Positions 56,010 through 64,000 of a stretch of DNA of 64,000 nt are shown piece by piece. A model generated the notes under the pieces. It did no database searches. It was not told the origin of the DNA and worked only from the letters and a program-made list of their open reading frames with translations. The DNA lies in contig NZ_CP089414.1 in NCBI RefSeq assembly GCF_022394535.1, positions 3,782,001-3,846,000 on the forward strand. Reading direction: 5' to 3'. Source of the DNA: Dyella terrae. GTDB lineage: Bacteria > Pseudomonadota > Gammaproteobacteria > Xanthomonadales > Rhodanobacteraceae. Both the position numbers and the translations under genes were made by a program. Numbering within the stretch: position 1 is the first letter of the stretch; each line of letters opens with the position of its first letter.

Positions 56010-57422
56010 TTAGCCCACGCGCATCAGCAGCTTCAGCATCCGCTTGAACTGCGCACCATACGGTGGATTGAGCATGCCCGTGCCATTGAGCCGCGCCTGC
56101 CGGAACACGGGCTTCATGTGCGAGAACGTGCGAAAGCCCGCTTCGCCGTGATAGCCGCCGATACCCGAGGGGCCGACGCCGCCGAAGGGTAGGCCGTGCT
56201 GGGCGATGTGATACAGCGTGTCGTTCACGGTGACACCACCGGCGTGCGTGCGGGCAAGCACATGGTCGATGGTCGAGCGGCTTTCCTCGAACAGATACAG
56301 CGCAAGCGGTTGCGGATGAGCAGCGATGTAGCTGACCGCATCATCCACTGAGTCGTACGGCATGACCGGCAGCAATGGACCGAAGATCTCGTCCTGCATG
56401 ACGGCCATGGTGTCGTTCACGTCGGTCAACATGACCGGCGCGAACAGGCGTTTGGCAGAGATGTCGTGGGCATCGCTCATCGGTTCGATGCGCGCGCCGG
56501 CCTTGATGGCATCGTCGCGCAACGTGCTGAGTCGCTCGTACTGTCTGTCAGAAACGATCGAGGCGTACTGCTGTTGCAGCCCGAGGTTGGGATAGAGCTT
56601 GCCGACCGTTTTACGTACGGCGGCCACGAAATCGCCCATGCGTTCGCGCGGCACCAGCACGTAGTCGGGGGCGATGCAGGTCTGTCCTGCGTTCACCAGC
56701 TTGCCGAACACAATGCGTTCCACCGCATGCTCAAAGCGTGCGCCGGGGCCGATGATGGCTGGCGACTTGCCGCCCAATTCGAGCGTCACCGGCGTGAGGT
56801 TGCTGGCTGCCGCGCGCATCACGTGATGGCCGACGGCGGTGGAACCGGTGAACAGCAGATGGTCGAACGGAAGTGCGGAGAAGGCCTGGGCGACATCGGC
56901 GTCACCCGTGACCACGACCACTTCATCCGCCCCGAAATAGCGAGCAACCTGCTCGGCGAAGAGCGCCGAGAAGCGTGGCGTGTACTCGCTCATCTTCAGC
57001 ATCACGCGGTTACCCGCGGTGAGTGCGTCGATCAGCGGGCCTACCGCAAGGAAGATCGGGTAGTTCCACGGCACGATGATGCCTACGACACCACGTGGTT
57101 GCGGCATCAGCGTGGTGCGCGCAGGCAGGAACACCAGGTTGGCAAGCTTGCCCCGCGCGCGCATCCAGCGACGCCCGTTCTTCAGCGAATGACGGAGATT
57201 GGAGAGGCTGGGGTAGAGCTCCAGCAGTTCTGTCTCCTCCTTCGGGCGGTGGCCGAAGTCGTCGTTGATGGCTTGGGCGAACGCATCCCGCTGCTCGTTG
57301 AGCATTCGCTCCAGCGTGCGCAGGCGCGTTGCGCGGACGTCCCACGGTGGCATGGGGTCGCGCGCCTGGGCTTCACGCAGGCGCAGGAGGGTCGAGTGCA
57401 GCGAGGGTTGGGGCTTTTCCAT
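56010..57422 (-). CDS. calB: Coniferyl-aldehyde-dehydrogenase-like enzyme (ALDH superfamily)
   Basis: This 470-residue NAD(P)-dependent dehydrogenase has the ALDH catalytic Cys249 in NAGQTCIAPDY and Glu215 in TLELGGKSPAII, with the NAD-binding FTGSTAVGHHVM. Its length and sequence pattern (PWNYPIFLAVGPLIDAL, LPFGGVGPSGIGGYHGE) fit coniferyl aldehyde dehydrogenases (CalB-like) more than betaine or succinate types. The ATG at 57422 is 2 bp after the TonB-receptor stop, so the genes are co-transcribed. It may oxidise an aldehyde taken up by that receptor. Confidence 0.85.
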   Translation of the reverse strand: MEKPQPSLHSTLLRLREAQARDPMPPWDVRATRLRTLERMLNEQRDAFAQAINDDFGHRPKEETELLELYPSLSNLRHSLKNGRRWMRARGKLANLVFLPARTTLMPQPRGVVGIIVPWNYPIFLAVGPLIDALTAGNRVMLKMSEYTPRFSALFAEQVARYFGADEVVVVTGDADVAQAFSALPFDHLLFTGSTAVGHHVMRAAASNLTPVTLELGGKSPAIIGPGARFEHAVERIVFGKLVNAGQTCIAPDYVLVPRERMGDFVAAVRKTVGKLYPNLGLQQQYASIVSDRQYERLSTLRDDAIKAGARIEPMSDAHDISAKRLFAPVMLTDVNDTMAVMQDEIFGPLLPVMPYDSVDDAVSYIAAHPQPLALYLFEESRSTIDHVLARTHAGGVTVNDTLYHIAQHGLPFGGVGPSGIGGYHGEAGFRTFSHMKPVFRQARLNGTGMLNPPYGAQFKRMLKLLMRVG

Positions 57423-57424
57423 GG

Positions 57425-59908
57425 TCAGAACTTCGCGCGTAGTTCCAGGCCCCACATGCGGGGCGGAGTGATGGTGGCGAACGGCGTGCCGAACACCGAT
57501 GCACTGATGTTGTTCACGCCGGTCACGTAACGCTTGTTGAAGACATTGGTGCCGTACAACGCCACACCCCAGTGGTCACCCGGTGCGTGCCAGTCGATGC
57601 GGGCATCCGTGCGCTGTTCGCTGCTGCCGATCTTGAAGTTCGGGCTCACGTTGCACTGGCCCTGAAACTGCGAGTCGGCATTGCAGCGCGTCGCACCACG
57701 ATAGGCCTGTGACAGGTCGAATTCCAGGTCGCCGTTGGCAATGCCGTGCACAGTGTAGGACAGCGAGAGCGCGCCGGAGAAGTATGGGGCGCCCGTCGGT
57801 TGGCCGGTGAGATCCGTGCCATCCGGCGCGACGGCTTTGCGATAGGTGGAGTCGATGTAGGCACCCATGAAATTGGCGCGGAAGCCGTCGATGGGTTGCC
57901 ACTGCGCTTCAAGCTCCAGGCCCTTCGCCTCTTGGTCGCTGCTGTTCACCACGTAGATCGGCAGGCCGGTAGCGGGGCTGTTCGGGTCCAGCGCCAGCGA
58001 CTGCATGTTGTTGTAGCGGTAGTAGTACACAGAGGCGTTGAGCAGCAGGTTCTGGTCCGGGAACAGGCTCTTGATGCCGCCCTCGTAGTTGATCACCTTC
58101 TCCGGTTGGAACGTCGAGCCCACCTGCACGCTGTTGTAACCGCCGGCCTTGTAGCCCTTGGTGATGGAGAAGTAGCCCATCACGTCCGGCGTGAACTTGT
58201 AGCTGGCGACCACGCGTGGGCTCCAGTTGTTCCAGGTATTGCTGGCATAGACAGGCATGCCGACCGCGCTGGTGAAGATCACATTGTTGCTGAAAGCGGC
58301 CAACGCAGCCTGCGCTTGCGGCGGGAGCATCTGCACGATGCCCAGCCCTTCCAGGCCGGCGATGGTGGCGTCGAGCTGCGGCGCGCTACGCGGCATGTTG
58401 TACCAGCTGAACTCTTTCTCATCGCGCGTGTAGCGCAAGCCGGTGGTGACGTCGAACTTATCGCTGACGTGCCAGATCACGTCGCCGAACGCGGCGTAGG
58501 CCTTGAAGTTACCGTCATTGCTGATGGATTCCTTCCACGGATCGCCCAGCAGCGTGAACGGGAGGCCGAACGAGGCCAGCGCGTTGCTGATGTCGGTGAG
58601 TGGCGTGCCCACGCCCAGCACGTTCTGCGCGAGTGTGTCGAGGCTGTTGGTGTTGATATCGGTTTCGCTGGTCTGGCGTGCCTGTTCCTGGTAGTAGCTC
58701 GCGCCAGCGACCCAGTCCATCAGGTCGTTGTTGCCCGACAGCTTGAACTCCTGATACCAGCTGTTGTTGTGCTCGATGTTGGCGGTGGCGAGATAGGTGA
58801 CGACATGATTGGTGCCGTCATAGTCACCCTTGTTGTAGGTGTCGAAGCCGCGCCACGCCGTGGTGGAGACGAAATCACCCCAGCTGAAGGAGTGGTCGAT
58901 CTGCAGTGTCCCGCCGTCGAAACGACGTGACTCGCGCGCGCCGATGGTGTCGTTGTAGAGAGGCGCGTGCAGCGGGTTGAGATAGGTGCTGGGATCGGGC
59001 GGGAAGGGTGCGCGCTCGTTGGTGTCGTTGGAAAGCGGAATCAGGCCGATCGCGGGTGCGGGCGGCTGGTCGAGCTTCTCATGGTCCCACGACAGCAGTA
59101 CGCGCGTGTTGTCGGTGACGTTCCAGCGGAACACTGCGCGCGTGCCCCACTCGTTGTCCTCGCCATAGCGCTTGCCGGTGGCGGCATCCTTGATCCAGCC
59201 GTCGCTCTGGTTGTCCAGCACGCTCAGGCGCAGCGCCATGTCCTTGTTGATGGGTATGTTCACCAACGCATCGGCGTACTTGCGGCCGTCGTTGCCGAAG
59301 CGTACGCGGGCGCTGCCTTCTAACTTGTCGGTGGGCTCGTTGGTGACGATGGAGATCGCGCCCGCCGCTGCATTGCGGCCGAACAACGTGCCCTGTGGCC
59401 CCTTCAATACTTCGATGCGCGCGATGTCGTTGAAGGCGAGCAGCGAGCCACCGGAGCGCGCGGCATATACGCCGTTGATGTAGATGCCGACGGCCGACTC
59501 GGTGCCGATACCGAAGTTGCTGGTGGAGATGCCGCGTAGCTCATAAGTGGGCTGCGTCGGCTGGCTGGCGTCGATCACCAAGCCCGGCACGAAGATGTCC
59601 ATCTTGCTGAGATCCGTCGCCGCCAGCGTGTCGATCTGCTTGGCGGTGACGATCTGCACCGGAATCGGCACCGACTGCACTTCCTGCGTACGGCTCTGCG
59701 CAGTCACGGTGACGTTGCCGAGCAGCTTGGCCTTCTCGGGGTCTGCGGCGGTGCTACCGCCCTGCTGCGAACTGCTGGTGCCTTGCTGTGGCGCAGGCGA
59801 GGCATCGTCACTGGCCCAGCCGTCGGCGGGCAGTGCACCGAGCACTAGAGTGCTGCCGAGCAGCAGGCGATGCAGGCAGGCGGACAACGGACGCGGACGG
59901 GTATTCAT
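57425..59908 (-). CDS. TonB-dependent outer-membrane receptor
   Basis: This 827-residue receptor has a signal peptide (to about residue 32, ending GWA), a TonB-box-like NVTVTAQSRTQE stretch near residue 65, a plug with TYELRGISTSNFGIG and VLKGPQGTLFGRNAAAGAI, and a barrel closing with WGLELRAKF. A GGGGAG RBS lies before the ATG. It sits directly between the dihaem cytochrome/beta-helix genes and the aldehyde dehydrogenase. The substrate is unknown, but the neighbours suggest a small aldehyde or aromatic-related compound. A strong hairpin lies 28 bp before its start. Confidence 0.9.
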   Translation of the reverse strand: MNTRPRPLSACLHRLLLGSTLVLGALPADGWASDDASPAPQQGTSSSQQGGSTAADPEKAKLLGNVTVTAQSRTQEVQSVPIPVQIVTAKQIDTLAATDLSKMDIFVPGLVIDASQPTQPTYELRGISTSNFGIGTESAVGIYINGVYAARSGGSLLAFNDIARIEVLKGPQGTLFGRNAAAGAISIVTNEPTDKLEGSARVRFGNDGRKYADALVNIPINKDMALRLSVLDNQSDGWIKDAATGKRYGEDNEWGTRAVFRWNVTDNTRVLLSWDHEKLDQPPAPAIGLIPLSNDTNERAPFPPDPSTYLNPLHAPLYNDTIGARESRRFDGGTLQIDHSFSWGDFVSTTAWRGFDTYNKGDYDGTNHVVTYLATANIEHNNSWYQEFKLSGNNDLMDWVAGASYYQEQARQTSETDINTNSLDTLAQNVLGVGTPLTDISNALASFGLPFTLLGDPWKESISNDGNFKAYAAFGDVIWHVSDKFDVTTGLRYTRDEKEFSWYNMPRSAPQLDATIAGLEGLGIVQMLPPQAQAALAAFSNNVIFTSAVGMPVYASNTWNNWSPRVVASYKFTPDVMGYFSITKGYKAGGYNSVQVGSTFQPEKVINYEGGIKSLFPDQNLLLNASVYYYRYNNMQSLALDPNSPATGLPIYVVNSSDQEAKGLELEAQWQPIDGFRANFMGAYIDSTYRKAVAPDGTDLTGQPTGAPYFSGALSLSYTVHGIANGDLEFDLSQAYRGATRCNADSQFQGQCNVSPNFKIGSSEQRTDARIDWHAPGDHWGVALYGTNVFNKRYVTGVNNISASVFGTPFATITPPRMWGLELRAKF

Positions 59909-61115
59909 CAGCAGTTTCTCCCCTCGAATGAAAAGGCCGCGGCCCGAGGGCCGCGGCGTGCTGCTCCATTAATGAATCGCGACGCAGCCCCCCCGACTGC
60001 GCCGCAATCCATGCCTTGATCAGTGCCACGCCTTCGCGGTGCACCGTGCTTCGGCCCAGTTCCGGCATCATCGTGCCCGGGTCGGTCGAGCCCATCCGGA
60101 ACGGCAGGATGGAATCGTCCGGCAAGCCGGGCACGATATCGAACAAGTGATCGCCCGTACCGCGTCCCGCGGCGACCGGCGGCTTGCAGATGCCGAGATG
60201 GCGGTCCTCGAGCACGCTCACGTCCAAGGTCAGGCCAGTGGTGTTAGCTGCGCCCTTGGGGTTGTGGCAGTGCCCGCAGTTGATGTCGAGATAAGCCCGT
60301 GCGCGTGCATCGAGCGAGGCGTGTTCGTCCGCCCAGTTCGCATTGCGCGGCGCATCGGCCGGTGCCGGCGCGCCGGTGAGGTAACCCACTTTCATCAGGT
60401 GAGCCAGTTCGTTTTCGTCACCCGTCGCGTAGTGATAGTCGCGGTTGAGGTGGCGTGCCTTCGGCCCGATTGGGTGGATCTTGCGCGTGACCCAGTCTTG
60501 CGCATGGCAGCTTGAGCACTGGCTTTCGTCGGGCACCACGTAGTTGAAGTCTTCGCGAGCCGCCTTGTCGTCCACCAGGGTCAGTGGAATCACTGCGCCC
60601 GTACGTGCAAGCAGTGCGTCGCTCTGGTCGTCCTTCCATACATAGGGAATCGCCGCCCAGCCTGCTTCGCGACGCACCAGGATGCGCGTCTCGATCAAGT
60701 GCACATGGGCCAGGTCGAGTCCTTCCCCGGCGAAATCCTTTGACGCGTCATACGTGCGAGCCACATCGCTGAACTTGCCGTCTGCCGTGCGCGGGTAATA
60801 GAAGGTCTTGCTGATAACGGTGCCGACGGGGAAATCGAAGGTGTCGGTCGGGTCGTACTTGGCAGAGACACCCGAGGGCATCCAGATCGTGCGCAACTTG
60901 TGCGCGTAATCGGTGAACAGCGGCGTGTTGAGGTCGTAGGGCACCACGCCCTGATTGAGCACGAGCTTGCCATCGCGTACTTCCACGACATGCCAGTCGC
61001 TGAGCCTCGGCGGGCGACCGTCCGCTTGGAAGGCCACCGGGTCCAGCCCCCGGTGGCAGGCAGCCACGAGCATCAATGCCAGCGCCAGGCCGGCACGCAC
61101 GAACCACTTCGTCAT
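59808..61115 (-). CDS. SO2930-type dihaem c-type cytochrome lipoprotein (possible frameshift at 3' end)
   Basis: This exported lipoprotein (lipobox with Cys20, LVAAC) has two haem-binding motifs, CSSCH (200-204) and CGHCH (280-284), and a large N-terminal beta domain. It matches the SO2930/HNE_0200-type family known to co-occur with beta-helix partners. The frame is open to 59808, overlapping the receptor start by 101 bp, which is unusual. Shortening the seven-C run at 59988-59994 by one would end the protein at TAA 59969-59971, 12 bp before a terminator-like hairpin, giving about 381 residues. Frameshift or sequencing error near the run is likely. Confidence 0.82.
   Translation of the reverse strand: MTKWFVRAGLALALMLVAACHRGLDPVAFQADGRPPRLSDWHVVEVRDGKLVLNQGVVPYDLNTPLFTDYAHKLRTIWMPSGVSAKYDPTDTFDFPVGTVISKTFYYPRTADGKFSDVARTYDASKDFAGEGLDLAHVHLIETRILVRREAGWAAIPYVWKDDQSDALLARTGAVIPLTLVDDKAAREDFNYVVPDESQCSSCHAQDWVTRKIHPIGPKARHLNRDYHYATGDENELAHLMKVGYLTGAPAPADAPRNANWADEHASLDARARAYLDINCGHCHNPKGAANTTGLTLDVSVLEDRHLGICKPPVAAGRGTGDHLFDIVPGLPDDSILPFRMGSTDPGTMMPELGRSTVHREGVALIKAWIAAQSGGLRRDSLMEQHAAALGPRPFHSRGETADEYPSASVVRLPASPAARQHSSARCTARRRLGQ
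59936..59957 (-). terminator. Hairpin between the cytochrome end and the TonB receptor
   Basis: A perfect 10-bp inverted repeat (59936-59945 with 59948-59957) is followed on the minus strand by CTTTTC. It is placed right after the TAA expected if the cytochrome frame ends at 59969, so it looks like an attenuator between it and the receptor. Confidence 0.6.
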
Positions 61116-61126
61116 CGTTGACTACC

Positions 61127-62365
61127 TCAGGCCTTCGGTTCCGGATCAAGAACGACCGGCGGCAGCTTGGGTAGCGTGCACTGGTAGGGCTTGGTGTCGG
61201 TGCTGGGATTCTTGTAGTCGTGCGGGCCGTCGGCGTTGATCACGCCGATGTCACCGTTCTGGATGCAGAAGCGATCCGACGCGGGCGGCATGCCGTCGAC
61301 GAGGGTCTTCTCGTCCACATAGCCGTCCCAAAGGATGTCGGGGAACTTGCCGTTGATGCCGAACACCGCCGTCTTGAGCGTCTTCAGCTTGAGGCCGTCC
61401 GGCGAATCGCCGCCGCCCTTGAAGCGGTTGTCGTAGATGAAGATGCCCTTGGGGTACGGGTTGTAGTCGGCCGCGACACCCTTGGTGTTGTAGTAGTTGG
61501 TGGAGAAGTAGCTGGAGATGATGACGTTCGTCGTCTGGTTGTCGGCGATGTCGTTGTCGAAAATCTCCACCTTGTCGTTGGAGTTCACTACGACGCCTGC
61601 ACCGCGCGGCACGCTGGCCACGGCCGCGCCCTTGGCGGCGAAGTTATCGGTGTTGTTGGCGTACACCTTGTTCTTGAACACGCGCGTGCTGTGGCCCGCC
61701 TGCGAGAGGTTGGGCATGTTGAACACCAGGATGCCGCCGGTATTGTTGGTGGCGATGTTGTCGTACACGTCGGCGTTCACCGAGTTCTCGATCTCGATGC
61801 CGGCTACGTTGTACTCGGCGCGGTTACGACGCACCACGATGGTGTTGGACTGGCCGACGTAGATACCGGCGTCGGAGGCGCCGATTACGACGGAATCTTC
61901 CACCAGCACGTTCTGCGTCTTCACCGGATACAGGCCGTAGGCGCCGTTGGTGGTCTTGGGGCCACCGGTCCACTCCACGCGTACGCCGCGGATGGTGATG
62001 TTCTTGCCCTGGTTGATCTTGAGCGCGTCGCCCTTGGTGTCTTCCAGCGCGAGGTTCTCGATGGTGAAGTCGTTCGCGTTCACCAGCAGGCCTTCGGGGC
62101 CGACCACCTGACCCTTGAACGACAGCACGGTTTTGTCCATGCCGGCGCCCTTGATGGTGACGCCATCGGTACGCAGGCTCAGGCCGCGCGTGAGGTGATA
62201 GTGACCCGCAGGAATATCGATGACGCTGCCAGGCTTGGCGTCCAGCAACTGTTCCTGCAGCTTGGACTCGAACGAGGCGTCGGTGCTGCTCTGTGCCGCC
62301 TGTTCTTCGTGATGGCAGGCCGACAGGGCCAACGGCAGGGCGAGAAACAATAGGATCTTGCGCAT
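61127..62365 (-). CDS. Parallel beta-helix repeat lipoprotein (TIGR03805-like)
   Basis: This 412-residue lipoprotein (lipobox ALSACHH) has right-handed parallel beta-helix repeats like those of NosD and pectate lyases (IDIPAGHYHLTRGLSLRTDG, TIENLALEDTKGDALKI, VRRNRAEYNVAGIEIENS). Family knowledge links this protein type with a dihaem cytochrome of the SO2930 type, often next to a TonB receptor; their shared role is not known. Here it precedes the cytochrome by 11 bp. The ATG at 62365 gives the family start. Confidence 0.88.
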   Translation of the reverse strand: MRKILLFLALPLALSACHHEEQAAQSSTDASFESKLQEQLLDAKPGSVIDIPAGHYHLTRGLSLRTDGVTIKGAGMDKTVLSFKGQVVGPEGLLVNANDFTIENLALEDTKGDALKINQGKNITIRGVRVEWTGGPKTTNGAYGLYPVKTQNVLVEDSVVIGASDAGIYVGQSNTIVVRRNRAEYNVAGIEIENSVNADVYDNIATNNTGGILVFNMPNLSQAGHSTRVFKNKVYANNTDNFAAKGAAVASVPRGAGVVVNSNDKVEIFDNDIADNQTTNVIISSYFSTNYYNTKGVAADYNPYPKGIFIYDNRFKGGGDSPDGLKLKTLKTAVFGINGKFPDILWDGYVDEKTLVDGMPPASDRFCIQNGDIGVINADGPHDYKNPSTDTKPYQCTLPKLPPVVLDPEPKA

Positions 62366-62743
62366 GGTCGCTTTCCTCCCCAGGAGCGGCTGGCTGCGTG
62401 ACGTGACACTGTCCCGGAAACTGCAGTGCACAAGGGAGGGCAGAACGGACGGCTAAGGGGGGGTAAAGCGGCCAGTGTGACGATCGTTTAAATAACGTGA
62501 CAGCTACTGAGTGCACGGAATCGGGGATATATCCGTTGATGGAACAAATCGCGTGTAGTCTGCGAAACCTAGTCGCAAGAAAACCTAAACGTAAAAACCG
62601 TGTAATTGCTGCGCATAAGTTTCACGAAAGTGAGTGGCGCAGATACTAAGCCTTGTATCAGGGAAGATTTCAGGTCGGGTGTGTCACCCGGCGTAGCACC
62701 GGACGCGTTGACCTCGTTCCATGTTTTTCCATCTTGGTGTTGC
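62366..62743. other. AT-rich intergenic region between the beta-helix gene and a GT9 gene
   Basis: This 378-bp divergent gap has a lower GC content than its surroundings (about 62480-62640, many A/T runs). It must hold the promoter of the beta-helix-to-ALDH cassette and of the GT9 gene. No gene is recognised. Confidence 0.5.
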
Positions 62744-63874
62744 GTGAATATATCCAGCGTCAGTGCTGCACAAACGTCCCTGTCGCGCAGGGGTATTTAC
62801 CGAATCCTGGTGTGTCGGCCGAACCATCGGCTCGGCAACACCATCTTGTTGACGCCGCTCATCCAGGAATTGGAACGGCTGTATGTCGGCGCGGAAATAG
62901 ACATCCTTTCGGAAGGCGGCCTCGCGGAAGAGGTGTTCTCCACCTTCTTCAGCGTAAAGAACGTCTACTGCTTGCCCAAGCGCGGGTTTAAGCATCCGTT
63001 CGCGTTTCTGGCGATGTTGTTCGGCATCCGCAAGACGCAGTACGACCTGATCATCGATCCTTGCCTGGGCTCAGGCTTTAGCCGTGCGATGACACGCTAC
63101 CTGCGCGGTCGCTACACGCTCGGTTTTAGCGATGACGCGAAGGGTTCGGGCCTGTCGCACCCCGTGCCGACTGCGGTGGCCGGCGACCATATGGCCCAGC
63201 GCCCCATCAACCTGCTGCGTTGGGCGCGGGCGCATTACTCGGGCGTGGTGGACGACACCAGTCACTATCCCTCGCTCGATATCCGGCTGACGGACGACGA
63301 GCGTGCGCTTGGCCGTTCGGTGGTGAACCAGTTGCTGCACGAAGCGCAGCAGGACGCCTCCCGTCCGGTCATCGGCATCTTCGCCAATGCCACGGGTGCC
63401 AAGCGCTACTCCGAATCCTGGTGGGCCGAGTTCATCACGGCGTTCAAGGAGATGAACCCGCAGGCGAACTTGCTCGAGCTGATTCCGATGCATGGGCACT
63501 CCATGCTTGGGGAGGCCTGGACGGGTTATTACTCCTCCGACATCCGTCGCATGGGCGCGGTGATGGCCAACATGGACCTGATGATCACGGCGGATTGCGG
63601 CGTGATGCACCTGGCCGTGGCGTCCAAGGTGCCTACCGTCGGCATGTTCTGCGTGACCGATGCCTCGGTGTACGCGCCTTACGGCATGGGTAGCTGCCCG
63701 TTGCTGACACACGGCATGTCCGCCCGTGAGGCGGCGGTGCAGGTGGTACGTGCTTTTCCGACGCTGCTGAAGGAAGGCGGCGTTTCTGGCGGTGCAACTG
63801 CCAGTCTTTCGTTGAATTGGGACGACGTGGGCGGGCATCCAGGTAATCTAGGCCACCTTAGCCTGTCCCATTGA
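62744..63874 (+). CDS. Glycosyltransferase family 9 (heptosyltransferase-like)
   Basis: This protein has the GT9 pattern at its N-terminus (RILVCRPNHRLGNTILLTPLIQ) and C-terminus (MANMDLMITADCGVMHLAVAS). The start is uncertain: GTG 62744 gives a short N-terminal extension, whereas the frame is open from TTG 62606. It is probably involved in lipopolysaccharide or other surface-sugar assembly and precedes a membrane protein gene by 12 bp. Confidence 0.8.
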   Translation: MNISSVSAAQTSLSRRGIYRILVCRPNHRLGNTILLTPLIQELERLYVGAEIDILSEGGLAEEVFSTFFSVKNVYCLPKRGFKHPFAFLAMLFGIRKTQYDLIIDPCLGSGFSRAMTRYLRGRYTLGFSDDAKGSGLSHPVPTAVAGDHMAQRPINLLRWARAHYSGVVDDTSHYPSLDIRLTDDERALGRSVVNQLLHEAQQDASRPVIGIFANATGAKRYSESWWAEFITAFKEMNPQANLLELIPMHGHSMLGEAWTGYYSSDIRRMGAVMANMDLMITADCGVMHLAVASKVPTVGMFCVTDASVYAPYGMGSCPLLTHGMSAREAAVQVVRAFPTLLKEGGVSGGATASLSLNWDDVGGHPGNLGHLSLSH

Positions 63875-63886
63875 TGGGGTTTTACC

Positions 63887-64000
63887 GTGGATGATGCTGC
63901 GCGACGCTCCGGGTCGGTGACCCGGTGGCGTGACGAATTGCACGAGCCGATGGAGCGGTGGTTTCTGATGCTCGCGGCGTTGGTATTGCTGGCGGCGGGC
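63887..64000 (+). CDS. Start of a membrane protein (cut by window end)
   Basis: A GTG at 63887 opens a frame of 38 codons to the window edge: a charged opening (VDDAARRSGSVTRWRDELHE) leads to a transmembrane-like WFLMLAALVLLAAG. It starts 12 bp after the GT9 stop. This layout resembles O-antigen ligase-type or polymerase proteins, but too little is visible to name it. Confidence 0.55.
   Translation, partial: MDDAARRSGSVTRWRDELHEPMERWFLMLAALVLLAAG

Noticed and set aside
61220..62353. 377-codon plus-strand frame across the beta-helix gene
   Set aside because: It mirrors the beta-helix coding strand; the valine/histidine-rich product has no known domain.

Overview
The window reads as chromosome of a GC-rich gammaproteobacterium of the Rhodanobacteraceae/Xanthomonadaceae group (Dyella, Luteibacter or Rhodanobacter-like). 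The reasons are strong G/C third-position bias, several TonB-dependent receptors, a LacI/GH3/TonB-receptor/flavin-halogenase sugar locus, a YcgL protein, an Mg-type HemB and several GGDEF proteins. This placement is inferred from gene content only. No rRNA, tRNA, CRISPR array, transposase or phage gene was seen. About 50 genes are supported, and both ends of the window cut a gene.

1-7.7 kb is a carbohydrate-utilisation locus: the end of a LacI regulator, a secreted GH3 beta-glucosidase, a TonB-dependent receptor and a flavin-dependent halogenase-like protein. Three identical 14-bp palindromes, one before the glucosidase and two in tandem before the receptor, look like the LacI operators. 7.8-15.4 kb, mostly on the minus strand, holds small exported proteins, two hydrolases, a prolyl aminopeptidase, a MliC-like lysozyme inhibitor, the C-terminal stub of a lost TonB receptor and a beta-lactamase-like serine hydrolase. 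A GAF-GGDEF protein and an AraC regulator follow.

17.7-21.6 kb is a bufferin (copper metallophore RiPP) locus. A Cys-rich precursor (bufA), a MNIO/DUF692 enzyme (bufB) and its DUF2063 partner (bufC) run leftward. A DoxX protein, a periplasmic CPTC thioredoxin and a CcdA/DsbD-type membrane reductase run rightward from the same intergenic region. 21.6-26.1 kb has a MarC protein and an overlapping helicase/exonuclease pair like MrfAB (YprAB). 26.4-35.8 kb is an envelope-stress block: a PmrAB/QseBC-like two-component system, a TolC/adaptor/RND pump operon and an ArnT-like lipid A glycosyltransferase. Related PmrA-like direct repeats precede the regulator, the pump and arnT.

35.8-50 kb contains a TPR-GGDEF protein coupled to a small acidic Nif11-like protein, a hydrolase, an FAH-family hydrolase, a sedolisin, hemB (with an apparent 1-nt frameshift at its N-terminus), a composite hairpin repeat region, a SoxR gene with a perfect SoxR box, a LysR-controlled three-gene redox/tautomerase operon, a Kef-type antiporter and a GT9 glycosyltransferase.

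50-64 kb holds an inverted REP-like pair, a 1155-residue membrane-anchored ankyrin protein, YcgL and a FadL-type porin with a strong terminator. It also holds a cassette of beta-helix lipoprotein, SO2930-type dihaem cytochrome, TonB receptor and coniferyl-aldehyde-dehydrogenase-like enzyme, then a second GT9 gene and the start of a membrane protein. The loci most worth attention are the bufferin locus with its redox arm, the beta-helix/cytochrome/receptor/ALDH cassette, the PmrA-like regulon and the hemB frameshift.
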